A DNA stretch of 5,355 nt from Clostridia bacterium (GTDB taxonomy: Bacteria; Bacillota_A; Clostridia; Christensenellales; Aristaeellaceae): the NCBI GenBank assembly GCA_017938785.1, contig JAGBAU010000202.1:1-5355 (forward strand). Reading direction: 5' to 3'. The position numbers were made by a program, and so were the translations under genes. How positions within the stretch are numbered: position 1 is the stretch's first letter; each line of letters begins with the position of its first letter. Below, in pieces: positions 1 to 5,318 of this stretch. The notes below the pieces were generated by a model. The model ran no database searches. It saw nothing but the letters and a program-made list of their open reading frames with translations, and was not told the origin of the DNA.

Positions 1-466
1 CGAAAACTTCCATGGTCAGGGGCTCGGTTACGTTGTCCAGGTCAAACTTTTCCTTGATGAAGGTGCCCTGGATGGTGCCGACCATGTAGTTGTCGAAGGT
101 TGCATAGTAGTCAACTGCGTCGGTGTCGGTCAGCAGACGGTCATAAGCGATAACCGGGATGCCTTCTTCCTTAGCAGAAGCCAGAACGGTGCCCAGAGCG
201 GAACCGTCGATGGAAGCGACGACCAGAGCGTCAACTTCGTTCAGGATCATGTTTTCGATGTCGGCAACCTGCTTTGCAACGTCGTTGTTGGAGTAGGTCA
301 GGATAACTTCGTAGCCTGCTGCTTCCAGCTGGGCCTTCATGTTGGCGCCGTCCTGGTTCCAACGCTGCAGGTCCTGGGTGGGCATTGCAACGCCAACCTT
401 GGCTGCCATTGCAGAGCCGGTGAGTGCCAGCATGGCAATCAGTACCAGAGCAAGAATCTTCTTCAT
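1..466 (-). CDS. chvE: ChvE-like multiple-monosaccharide ABC transporter substrate-binding protein (N-terminal part, truncated by window edge)
   Basis: This is the extracytoplasmic sugar-binding subunit of a CUT2-type ABC importer; ChvE relatives bind monosaccharides such as xylose, glucose, galactose or arabinose. The first 155 codons are visible and the C-terminal part lies off the left edge. Residues 1-21 are a signal peptide: Lys-Lys, a hydrophobic core, then an Ala-Met-Ala type I cleavage site. The mature protein opens with VGVAMPT. It continues with family hallmarks: RW..DG.NM (about residues 34-42), ADIENMI, a VASIDG strand, and PVIAYDRLL followed by YYATFDNYMVG, which resembles Agrobacterium ChvE closely. 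The ATG at 466-464 is preceded by AAGGAGG (482-476) with a 9-nt spacer, which settles the start. The transporter ATPase and permease genes would be expected further left, outside the window. Valine codons here are mostly GTT with no GTG, unlike the neighbouring operon. Family assignment is strong; the exact sugar cannot be read. Confidence 0.9.
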   Translation of the reverse strand, partial: MKKILALVLIAMLALTGSAMAAKVGVAMPTQDLQRWNQDGANMKAQLEAAGYEVILTYSNNDVAKQVADIENMILNEVDALVVASIDGSALGTVLASAKEEGIPVIAYDRLLTDTDAVDYYATFDNYMVGTIQGTFIKEKFDLDNVTEPLTMEVF

Positions 467-535
467 TTGGATAGTCCTCCTTTTATTTATCTCAGGGCTT
501 ATGCGCCCATAGATTCTAAACAAAACCACAACATG

Positions 536-565
536 ATTATAACACTGTTGGTCCCTGTTTGTCAA
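536..565 (-). promoter_or_regulatory. Consensus sigma-A-type promoter for the chvE-like gene
   Basis: On the minus strand the -35 box TTGACA (565-560) and the -10 box TATAAT (541-536) both match consensus exactly and are separated by 18 nt. A TGT directly before the -10 makes it an extended -10. The predicted transcript starts near 529, giving a leader of about 60 nt before the ATG at 466. AT-rich sequence upstream of the -35 could act as an UP element. No mapped start is available; this is read from sequence alone. Confidence 0.8.
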
Positions 566-643
566 CGAAAAACAACCTCAAAATCCGTCGTATCAATAAT
601 TTAACACTTTAATTCACTAAATCATTCAGTCGTGCGCAATTTG

Positions 644-660
644 GTTTAGTTTTGCTAAAC
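644..660. promoter_or_regulatory. Candidate operator 1 (GTTTAG-N5-CTAAAC)
   Basis: This is a perfect 6-bp inverted repeat with a 5-nt centre, 17 bp in all. Its right half continues as CTAAACTTT, which matches the right half of the dyad at 763-779 except for the first base. It sits upstream of the plus-strand promoters and about 80 bp upstream of the divergent chvE-like -35 box. Dyads of this size suit a dimeric XRE-type regulator, and such regulators commonly control their own operon. Assigning the site to the regulator encoded at 812 is inference. Confidence 0.55.
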
Positions 661-666
661 TTTTGG

Positions 667-683
667 GTACATAAAACATGTAC
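667..683. promoter_or_regulatory. Inverted repeat GTACAT-N5-ATGTAC
   Basis: A second perfect 6-bp inverted repeat has the same 6-5-6 geometry and is centred 23 bp (about two helical turns) from the centre of the dyad at 644-660. The arm sequence differs apart from the outer GT...AC. It lies immediately upstream of the promoter candidate at 692-720, where an activator or an additional repressor dimer could bind. It may be a site for another protein, or chance in AT-rich DNA. Confidence 0.35.
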
Positions 684-691
684 ACATACAT

Positions 692-720
692 TTAACATGC
701 CCATGTATTCATATTATATT
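692..720 (+). promoter_or_regulatory. Candidate promoter P1 of the pot operon
   Basis: TTAACA (692-697) and TATATT (715-720) each match the -35 and -10 consensus at five of six positions, with an ideal 17-nt spacer. The predicted start of transcription is near 727, giving an 85-nt leader to the GTG at 812. Its -35 overlaps the small inverted repeat ACATG-CC-CATGT at 695-706. It competes with the promoter candidate at 719-747, and only one of the two need be active. Confidence 0.45.
695..706. repeat. Short inverted repeat ACATG-CC-CATGT over the P1 -35 box
   Basis: Five-base arms separated by CC overlap the TTAACA -35 box. Related ACATGT and CATGTA words occur at 676-683 and 702-707, so this stretch is locally repetitive. 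It could be a half of a larger operator with 667-683, but the arms are short and the role is unproven. Confidence 0.3.
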
Positions 721-747
721 GACATATGCCTTCTTAGATGGTTTAAT
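719..747 (+). promoter_or_regulatory. Candidate promoter P2 of the pot operon
   Basis: A perfect TTGACA -35 (719-724) is followed after 17 nt by TTTAAT (742-747), five of six to the -10 consensus, with TGG directly before it forming an extended -10. The predicted start is near 754. The dyad at 763-779 would then lie at about +10 to +26, a position where a bound protein would block transcription. This is the stronger of the two plus-strand candidates. Confidence 0.65.
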
Positions 748-762
748 AAAATGGCTTCAAAA

Positions 763-779
763 GTTTAGCAACCTTAAAC
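763..779. promoter_or_regulatory. Candidate operator 2 (GTTTAG-N5-TTAAAC)
   Basis: This dyad matches the reverse complement of the one at 644-660 at 14 of 17 positions. The symmetry extends outward to AAAGTTTAG...TTAAACTTT at 760-782 with a single imperfect pair. It lies in the predicted leader just downstream of both promoter candidates, 119 bp centre-to-centre from the first copy. Two related dyads bracketing a promoter are typical of autoregulation, possibly with looping. In RNA the same sequence could form a weak A/U-rich hairpin. Confidence 0.6.
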
Positions 780-795
780 TTTATCTTGTAAACCG

Positions 796-804
796 AAAGG
801 AAGG
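796..804 (+). promoter_or_regulatory. Ribosome binding site that fixes the GTG start of the regulator
   Basis: AAAGGAAGG ends 7 nt before the GTG at 812-814. The upstream in-frame TTG at 719 has no such site and lies inside the -35 box of a promoter candidate, so this site decides the start in favour of 812. Confidence 0.8.
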
Positions 805-811
805 AAAACCT

Positions 812-1354
812 GTGGAAATCGGCAACAAAATCCGTAGAATCCGCCTGCAGCGCGGGCTTACACAGGAAGAGCTGGCGGACCGCTGTGAGCTTTCGAAGGG
901 CTTCATCTCCCTGCTGGAGCGCGATCAGACCTCCCCTTCCCTGGATACGCTTTCGGATATACTGGAATCCCTGGGCACGGACCTGTCCGCCTTCTTCGCC
1001 AAGACCGACGATGAAAAGATCGTATTCGGCGAGGACGATATCTTCGTCAAGGAGGATGACGAGCAGATTCGCGGCCGCATTCGCTGGCTGGTGCCCTCCG
1101 CACAGAAGAACCGCATGGAACCCATCCTGGTGGAAATGGCCCCCGGCGGCGAAACCGTCGAGGATGATCCCCACGAGGGTGAGGAATTCGGCTATGTGCT
1201 CGCCGGCACGGTGAAGATCATCGTGGGCGATCGGGTTGAAAAGGCCCGCAAGGATGAAAGCTTCTACTACCTGCCCACCGGTCCCCACAAGCTGGTCAAC
1301 GCCGGCAAGACGGTGTGCAAGGTCATCTGGGTGAGCTCTCCTCCCAGCTTCTAA
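812..1354 (+). CDS. XRE-family transcriptional regulator with C-terminal cupin domain
   Basis: A 180-residue DNA-binding regulator that probably senses a small molecule and controls the pot operon it heads. Residues about 7-61 are an XRE/Cro-type helix-turn-helix: RLQRGLTQEELADRCELS, then the recognition-helix segment SKGFISLLER and the TSPSLDTL turn. Residues about 105-175 form a single cupin barrel. Cupin motif 1 reads PHEGEEFGYVLAG (His121, Glu125, Gly132), and motif 2 reads LPTGPHKLVNAG (Pro155, Gly157, His159, Asn163). This two-domain layout is that of E. coli PuuR and of the regulators that precede potABCD in many Firmicutes. A GTG start at 812 is chosen because it has a ribosome binding site and begins exactly at the conserved MEIGNKIRR-type N-terminus; the reading frame stays open upstream to 719, but that part is promoter. 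potA follows after 30 nt. Repression of its own operon, with polyamine as effector, is inference. Confidence 0.9.
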   Translation: MEIGNKIRRIRLQRGLTQEELADRCELSKGFISLLERDQTSPSLDTLSDILESLGTDLSAFFAKTDDEKIVFGEDDIFVKEDDEQIRGRIRWLVPSAQKNRMEPILVEMAPGGETVEDDPHEGEEFGYVLAGTVKIIVGDRVEKARKDESFYYLPTGPHKLVNAGKTVCKVIWVSSPPSF

Positions 1355-1384
1355 TTGATACTTTCCATTATAAGGAGTACAGAT

Positions 1385-2461
1385 ATGGTACAGGATACGC
1401 GACTGATTGAAATCAAGGACGTTTGCAAGAGCTTCGGCGATACCCAAATCCTTCATAATATCAATCTCTATATCCGCAAGTGCGAATTCGTCACCCTGCT
1501 GGGCCCCTCCGGCTGCGGCAAGACCACGCTTCTGCGCCTGCTGGGCGGCTTTGAAACCCCCACCAGCGGCCAGATCTTCTTCGACGGCGCGGATATCGCC
1601 GGCGTACCGCCCTACAAGCGCCGCATCAACACGGTGTTCCAGAAGTACGCCCTGTTCTCCCACCTGAATGTATTCGATAACATCGCCTTCGGCCTGAACC
1701 TGAAGGACCCCGAGGCCTTCGGCGTGAAGACCCGTGCCCAGAAGAGGGAAGAGATCAAGCGCCGCGTGGAGCGCATGTTGAAGCTGGTCAAGATGGAAGG
1801 CTACGAGAACCGCTCCGTCAACTCCCTCTCCGGCGGCCAGCAGCAGCGCATCGCCATCGCCCGTGCACTGGTCAATGAACCCGAAGTTCTCCTGCTGGAC
1901 GAACCCCTGGGCGCGCTGGATCTGAAGCTGCGCAAGGAGATGCAGGTGGAACTGAAATCCATGCAGCAGCAGCTGGGCATCACCTTCATCTACGTCACCC
2001 ACGACCAGGAAGAAGCGCTCACCATGAGCGATACCGTCGCGGTCATGAATGGCGGCCGCATCCAGCAGATCGGCGATCCCAAGCGCATCTACGATGAGCC
2101 CAAGAACGCCTTCGTTGCCGACTTCATCGGCGAGAGCAACATCATCCCCGGCGTGATGCTGGAGGACGATCTGGTGGAAATGCTGGGCACCGAGTTCCAG
2201 TGTGTGGACGAGGGCTTCGGCAAGAACGAACCCGTTGACGTGGTTGTCCGCCCCGAGGACGTAATGATCGTGGGCGAGGATGTGGGCATGCTCACCGGCA
2301 CGGTGGAAAGCGTGCTGTTCAAGGGCGTCCACTACGAAATGATCATCGACACCGGCAGCATGAAGTGGAAGGTACATTCCACCAGCATGCAGCCCGCCGG
2401 CAGCCGCGTTGGCCTGACCATCGTTCCCTTCAACATCCACATCATGCGCAAGGAGGCATAA
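1385..2461 (+). CDS. potA: Spermidine/putrescine ABC transporter ATP-binding protein PotA
   Basis: The 358-residue cytoplasmic ATPase of the polyamine importer acts as a dimer beneath PotB and PotC. Visible motifs in order: Walker A GPSGCGKT (40-47), Q-loop Gln86 in [10 protein letters not shown], signature LSGGQQQR (148-155), Walker B LLLDEP (169-174) with catalytic Glu173, D-loop GALD (176-179) and switch His206 in [10 protein letters not shown]-terminal regulatory TOBE region (about 284-355) contains RPED (289-292). All catalytic residues are present. About ten extra, mostly charged residues occur between the Q-loop region and the signature (about 105-126) compared with E. coli PotA. The ATG at 1385 has AAGGAG 7 nt upstream (1372-1377). 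The frame opens earlier with a TTG at 1355, but that lacks a ribosome binding site and adds non-conserved residues. The SD of potB lies inside the last codons of this gene, suggesting translational coupling. Confidence 0.95.
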   Translation: MVQDTRLIEIKDVCKSFGDTQILHNINLYIRKCEFVTLLGPSGCGKTTLLRLLGGFETPTSGQIFFDGADIAGVPPYKRRINTVFQKYALFSHLNVFDNIAFGLNLKDPEAFGVKTRAQKREEIKRRVERMLKLVKMEGYENRSVNSLSGGQQQRIAIARALVNEPEVLLLDEPLGALDLKLRKEMQVELKSMQQQLGITFIYVTHDQEEALTMSDTVAVMNGGRIQQIGDPKRIYDEPKNAFVADFIGESNIIPGVMLEDDLVEMLGTEFQCVDEGFGKNEPVDVVVRPEDVMIVGEDVGMLTGTVESVLFKGVHYEMIIDTGSMKWKVHSTSMQPAGSRVGLTIVPFNIHIMRKEA

Positions 2462-2464
2462 GCC

Positions 2465-3277
2465 ATGAAACGTCAATGGTACGCCACGCCCTACGCGCTG
2501 TGGATGCTGATGTTCACCATCGTGCCGCTGGTCTTCGTGGTGTATTATGCATTTACCGGAAGCAACGGCACCTTCACCCTGGCGAACTTTGAAAAAATCG
2601 CCACCCCCGCCTATATCCCGGTGCTGCTCACCAGCCTGAAGCTGGCGTTCTTCTGCACCGTCATCTGCCTTTTGATCGGCTATCCCACGGCATACTTTCT
2701 GGCCAGCAAGGATTTCTCCGAGAACAAGATGCTCGTGGTCCTGATCCTGCTGCCCATGTGGATGAACTTCCTGCTGCGCACCTACGCCATGATGACCATC
2801 CTGGAAAACAACGGCCTGATCAACACACTGCTGGAAAAACTGGGCATGGGCAAGGTTCAGTTCATCGGCACCGAGGGCGCGGTGCTGCTGGGCATGGTAT
2901 ACAACTTCCTGCCCTTCATGGTGCTGCCCATCTACACAGCCCTCAAGAAGCTGGAGGTGGGCGTCATCGAAGCCGCCGAAGACCTGGGCGCCAATCCCCT
3001 GCGCGTCATCACCCGCGTGGTGGTTCCCCAGTCCATCCCGGGCGTGATTTCCGGCATCACCATGGTGTTCATGCCGGCGGTCACCACCTTCGCCATCACG
3101 AGACTGCTCTCCAACGGCATGATCTACCTGATGGGCGATATGATCGAGGAATATTTCATCACCGTCAATAACCGCAACGTGGGCTCCTCCATGTCGCTGG
3201 TGATGCTGGTGCTGATCCTGGTCACCACCCTGCTGCTCCGTTGCCTGAATCCCGGACAGAAAGGAGAGAGCGCATGA
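2465..3277 (+). CDS. potB: Spermidine/putrescine ABC transporter permease PotB
   Basis: A 270-residue integral membrane subunit, one half of the translocation channel. About six hydrophobic segments can be read (roughly residues 11-31, 57-80, 90-110, 137-158, 195-215 and 243-260). The cytoplasmic EAA loop that docks on PotA is clear at about 169-198: EAAEDLGANPLRVITRVVVP followed by IPGV. The LLPMWMNFLLRTYA segment (95-108) is typical of PotB/PotH permeases. The ATG lies 3 nt after the potA stop, with AAGGAGG (2450-2456) inside the end of potA and an 8-nt spacer. The stop overlaps the start of potC in an ATGA, so the two permeases are probably made in equal amounts. PotB rather than PotC is inferred from order and the longer periplasmic loop after the first segment. 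Confidence 0.93.
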   Translation: MKRQWYATPYALWMLMFTIVPLVFVVYYAFTGSNGTFTLANFEKIATPAYIPVLLTSLKLAFFCTVICLLIGYPTAYFLASKDFSENKMLVVLILLPMWMNFLLRTYAMMTILENNGLINTLLEKLGMGKVQFIGTEGAVLLGMVYNFLPFMVLPIYTALKKLEVGVIEAAEDLGANPLRVITRVVVPQSIPGVISGITMVFMPAVTTFAITRLLSNGMIYLMGDMIEEYFITVNNRNVGSSMSLVMLVLILVTTLLLRCLNPGQKGESA

Positions 3278-4062
3278 TTCGCAAAAGCCGCGGCGCCACC
3301 AAGGCCGCCAAGAGCCTGTACCTGATTCTGGTGCTCGCCTTTTTGTATCTGCCCATCCTGGTGATGTTCGGCCTCTCCTTCAACGCCAGCGAATCCCGCG
3401 CCGAATGGGCGGGTTTCACCCTGGACTGGTACGTAAAGCTCTTCCAGAACGAGAGCATCATCTCGGCCCTGAAGGTCACCCTGTCCGTCGCCATGATCGC
3501 CACCCTCGTGTCGGTCATCATCGGCACCCTGGGCGCCATCGGCATGTACTCCATGAAGAAGGGCTGGTTCAACCTGCTTTCCGCCATTTCCAACATCCCC
3601 ATGACCATGCCCGATATCGTAACCGGCGTATCCCTCATGCTGATGTTCGTGTTTGCCAAGATTCCGCTGGGCCGAACCACCATGATCATGGCGCACATTG
3701 CCTTCGATACCCCATACGTTCTGCTTTCGGTATTGCCCCGACTGCAGCTGATGAACCCCAACATCTATGAAGCCGCGCTGGATTTGGGCTGCAAGCCCTT
3801 CAAGGCGCTGTGGAAGGTTATCCTTCCGGAGATCAGCCCCGGCATCGTCACCGGCGGCCTGCTGGCGTTCACCATGTCACTGGACGACTTCGTGATCTCC
3901 TACTTCACCTCCAACACCGACCAGAACCTGGCCATGGTCGTTTACTCCGCCGCCCGCCGCGGCGTAGAACCCACCATGTACGCCCTCTCCGCACTGATGT
4001 TCCTGTGCATCCTGGTTCTGCTGCTGATCGTAAACCGCAGATCGGGTTTGGAAATCCTGTAA
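3274..4062 (+). CDS. potC: Spermidine/putrescine ABC transporter permease PotC
   Basis: A 262-residue integral membrane subunit that pairs with PotB. Hydrophobic segments lie at roughly 14-36, 66-92, 100-125, 132-155, 187-208 and 236-254. The EAA loop is at about 165-194 (YEAALDLGCKPFKALWKVIL then PEISPGIVTG). The SLDDFVISYF segment (202-211) and MPDIVTGVSL (112-121) are characteristic of PotC/PotI permeases. The ATG at 3274 overlaps the potB stop by 4 nt and has AAGGAG (3261-3266) 7 nt upstream. An in-frame TTG at 3241 would add 11 charged residues inside potB and has no better signal, so it is not used. potD follows 28 nt downstream in the same operon. Nothing is truncated or missing. Confidence 0.93.
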   Translation: MIRKSRGATKAAKSLYLILVLAFLYLPILVMFGLSFNASESRAEWAGFTLDWYVKLFQNESIISALKVTLSVAMIATLVSVIIGTLGAIGMYSMKKGWFNLLSAISNIPMTMPDIVTGVSLMLMFVFAKIPLGRTTMIMAHIAFDTPYVLLSVLPRLQLMNPNIYEAALDLGCKPFKALWKVILPEISPGIVTGGLLAFTMSLDDFVISYFTSNTDQNLAMVVYSAARRGVEPTMYALSALMFLCILVLLLIVNRRSGLEIL

Positions 4063-4090
4063 TTCTTTCACACCAAGGAGGAAAACGACC

Positions 4091-5203
4091 ATGAGAAAAA
4101 TCGCATTGCTTCTGTGCCTGGTGCTCACCCTGGCCATGCTGACCGGCTGCGGCAGCAAGACCACCGAGCCGGCCGCTCCCGCCGCTGCAGATTCCGGTGA
4201 AACTGCTTCCACCGAAACCGCCGCCAAGTCGGACGTTGAGCTCACGGTTTTTAACTGGTATGATTATATCGATCCGGCCGTCATCGACATGTTCGAGGAA
4301 GAAACCGGCATCACTGTGAAGTATGCCAACTTCACCACCAACGAGGAAATGTTCACCAAGGTGGAAGCCGGCGCAGGCACCTACGACGTGCTCTTCCCCT
4401 CCGAATACATGGTGGAGCGCCTGATCGCGGGCGACCTGCTGGCTGAGCTGGATCTCAGCTCCATGCCCAACTTCGCCAACGTGAAGGAAGGCCTGAAGAA
4501 CCCCAGCTACGACCCCGGCAACAATCATTCCGTTCCCTACATGTGGGGCACCCTGGGCATCCTGTACAACACCGAAATGGTGGATGGCGAAATCACCAGC
4601 TGGAGCGCCCTGTTCGATCAGAAGAACGCCGGCAAGGTCATCATGATGAACTCCATGCGCGATACCATCGGCCTGGCCCTCAAGTACCTGGGTTACTCCA
4701 TGAACACCCGCGATGAAGCTGAAATCAACGCCGCCAAGGACATCCTGGTGAAGCAGAAGCAGGATAAGATCGAATCCGGCTACCTGCTGGACGAAACCAA
4801 GGATAAGATGGTGGGCAACGAAGCCGCAATCGCCATCATCTACTCCGGCGACGCACAGTACGCCATCGAAAAGAACGACAAGCTCAAGTACGTCATTCCC
4901 GAGGAAGGCAGCAACATCTGGACCGACAGCATGTGCATCCCCAAGAGCAGCCAGCACGTGGCTGAAGCACAGCAGTTCATCGACTTCATGTGCCGCCCCG
5001 ACATTGCCCAGATGAACTTCGAGTACATCTACTACTGCTCCCCCATCCAGCAGGTTGCGGATGGCCTGAGCGAGGAAGACGCCGCCAGCGCTACCATCAA
5101 TCCCAGCGAAGAAGTGGTCGCCCGCTGCGAATACTTCAACGATGTATCCGACTGCATGGAGCTCTACGAAAACGCCTGGATGGAAGTCCGCCTGGCCCGC
5201 TAA
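4091..5203 (+). CDS. potD: Polyamine ABC transporter substrate-binding lipoprotein PotD
   Basis: A 370-residue extracytoplasmic receptor that captures spermidine/putrescine and delivers it to PotBC. Residues 1-19 are a lipoprotein signal peptide ending in the lipobox LTGC, with Cys20 as the lipid anchor. Residues about 21-48 are an Ala/Thr/Glu-rich linker. The binding fold starts at LTVFNWYDYIDP (51-62). By eye-alignment with E. coli PotD, pocket positions are kept at Trp56, Tyr59, Ser104, Tyr106, Asp191 (for Glu171), Trp277, Asp279 and Tyr315. Trp229 is replaced by Tyr251, Asp168 by Ser188 and Gln327 by Phe349. Exact ligand preference is therefore open. PYMWGTLGILYN (149-160) is typical of the family. 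The ATG has AAGGAGG (4075-4081) with a 9-nt spacer. The last gene of the operon, it is followed by hairpins. Five cysteines occur in the mature domain (282, 301, 316, 346, 355), unusual for an exported protein unless the cell is anaerobic. Confidence 0.94.
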   Translation: MRKIALLLCLVLTLAMLTGCGSKTTEPAAPAAADSGETASTETAAKSDVELTVFNWYDYIDPAVIDMFEEETGITVKYANFTTNEEMFTKVEAGAGTYDVLFPSEYMVERLIAGDLLAELDLSSMPNFANVKEGLKNPSYDPGNNHSVPYMWGTLGILYNTEMVDGEITSWSALFDQKNAGKVIMMNSMRDTIGLALKYLGYSMNTRDEAEINAAKDILVKQKQDKIESGYLLDETKDKMVGNEAAIAIIYSGDAQYAIEKNDKLKYVIPEEGSNIWTDSMCIPKSSQHVAEAQQFIDFMCRPDIAQMNFEYIYYCSPIQQVADGLSEEDAASATINPSEEVVARCEYFNDVSDCMELYENAWMEVRLAR

Positions 5204-5219
5204 GCGGGCAGTGCCCGCT
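5203..5219 (+). other. GC-rich hairpin at the potD stop codon
   Basis: AGCGGGC (5203-5209) pairs with GCCCGCT (5213-5219) around a 3-nt loop, beginning at the last base of the potD stop codon. No T-run follows, so it is not a complete intrinsic terminator. It could protect the 3' end of the mRNA, or be a remnant of a terminator. Confidence 0.5.
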
Positions 5220-5246
5220 GCCACCTGGCTACCGCGCTGCAATGAC

Positions 5247-5295
5247 GAATCCCGACCCCGGCAGGAATGGGGTCGGGATTCTTTGTTTCTTTTCT
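5247..5295 (+). terminator. Rho-independent terminator of the pot operon
   Basis: A perfect 13-bp stem is formed by 5247-5259 (GAATCCCGACCCC) and 5269-5281, with a 9-nt loop GGCAGGAAT (5260-5268). A T-rich tract runs from 5282 to about 5295. The strand is plus, 43 nt after the potD stop, as expected for the end of the operon. Confidence 0.88.
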
Positions 5296-5318
5296 ATACT
5301 TTCCACATCCCGAAGCAC

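Larger units (their letters stand above)
467..811. other. Divergent intergenic control region between chvE-like gene and the pot operon
   Basis: This 345-base stretch is clearly more AT-rich than the flanking genes and holds no convincing gene on either strand. It contains the minus-strand promoter at 536-565, the candidate operator at 644-660, a second dyad at 667-683, a small inverted repeat at 695-706, two overlapping plus-strand promoter candidates at 692-747, a second operator copy at 763-779, and the ribosome binding site of the regulator gene at 796-804. Positions about 566-643 show no recognisable site. A small GGGC/GCCC hairpin (495-508) lies in the chvE-like leader but is too short to call a riboswitch or attenuator. 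Confidence 0.85.

Noticed and set aside
516..521. CTAAAC half-site in the chvE-like leader, matching one arm of the pot operators
   Set aside because: No partner arm lies at the right distance; a single 6-mer is not significant.
558..575. Possible CcpA cre site over the -35 of the chvE-like promoter
   Set aside because: The stretch has the central CG but at least three mismatches to the cre consensus, including the CA on the right side.
751..768. Tiny leader ORF (Met-Ala-Ser-Lys-Val-stop) in the pot leader
   Set aside because: The ATG falls at or before the likely P2 start, has no ribosome binding site, and five codons in AT-rich DNA are expected by chance.
1355..1384. Possible extra promoter or TTG start for potA in the 30-nt gap
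   Set aside because: TTGATA and TATAAG are too close together to form a promoter, and the ATG at 1385 has a proper AAGGAG at 7 nt, whereas the TTG has none.
743..2476. A 577-codon open frame on the minus strand antisense to the regulator and potA
   Set aside because: It lies opposite two genes with full motif sets, has no ribosome binding site, and its His/Ala/Gly/Asp/Leu-rich product is what GC-rich codons give when read in reverse.
3241..3273. Upstream TTG start for potC
   Set aside because: It would add 11 charged residues inside potB with no ribosome binding site; the ATGA overlap at 3274 with AAGGAG upstream is the usual coupling arrangement.
812..5203. The operon as a new biological system
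   Set aside because: Gene order, motifs and sizes all match the known regulator-potABCD polyamine importer; no unexplained gene, CRISPR array, mobile element or RNA gene is present.
3905..5242. A 445-codon open frame on the minus strand antisense to potC and potD
   Set aside because: Same reason: opposite strongly supported genes, with shadow-like Val/Gly/Ala/His composition. Its start lies in the hairpin region after potD with no promoter or ribosome binding site.
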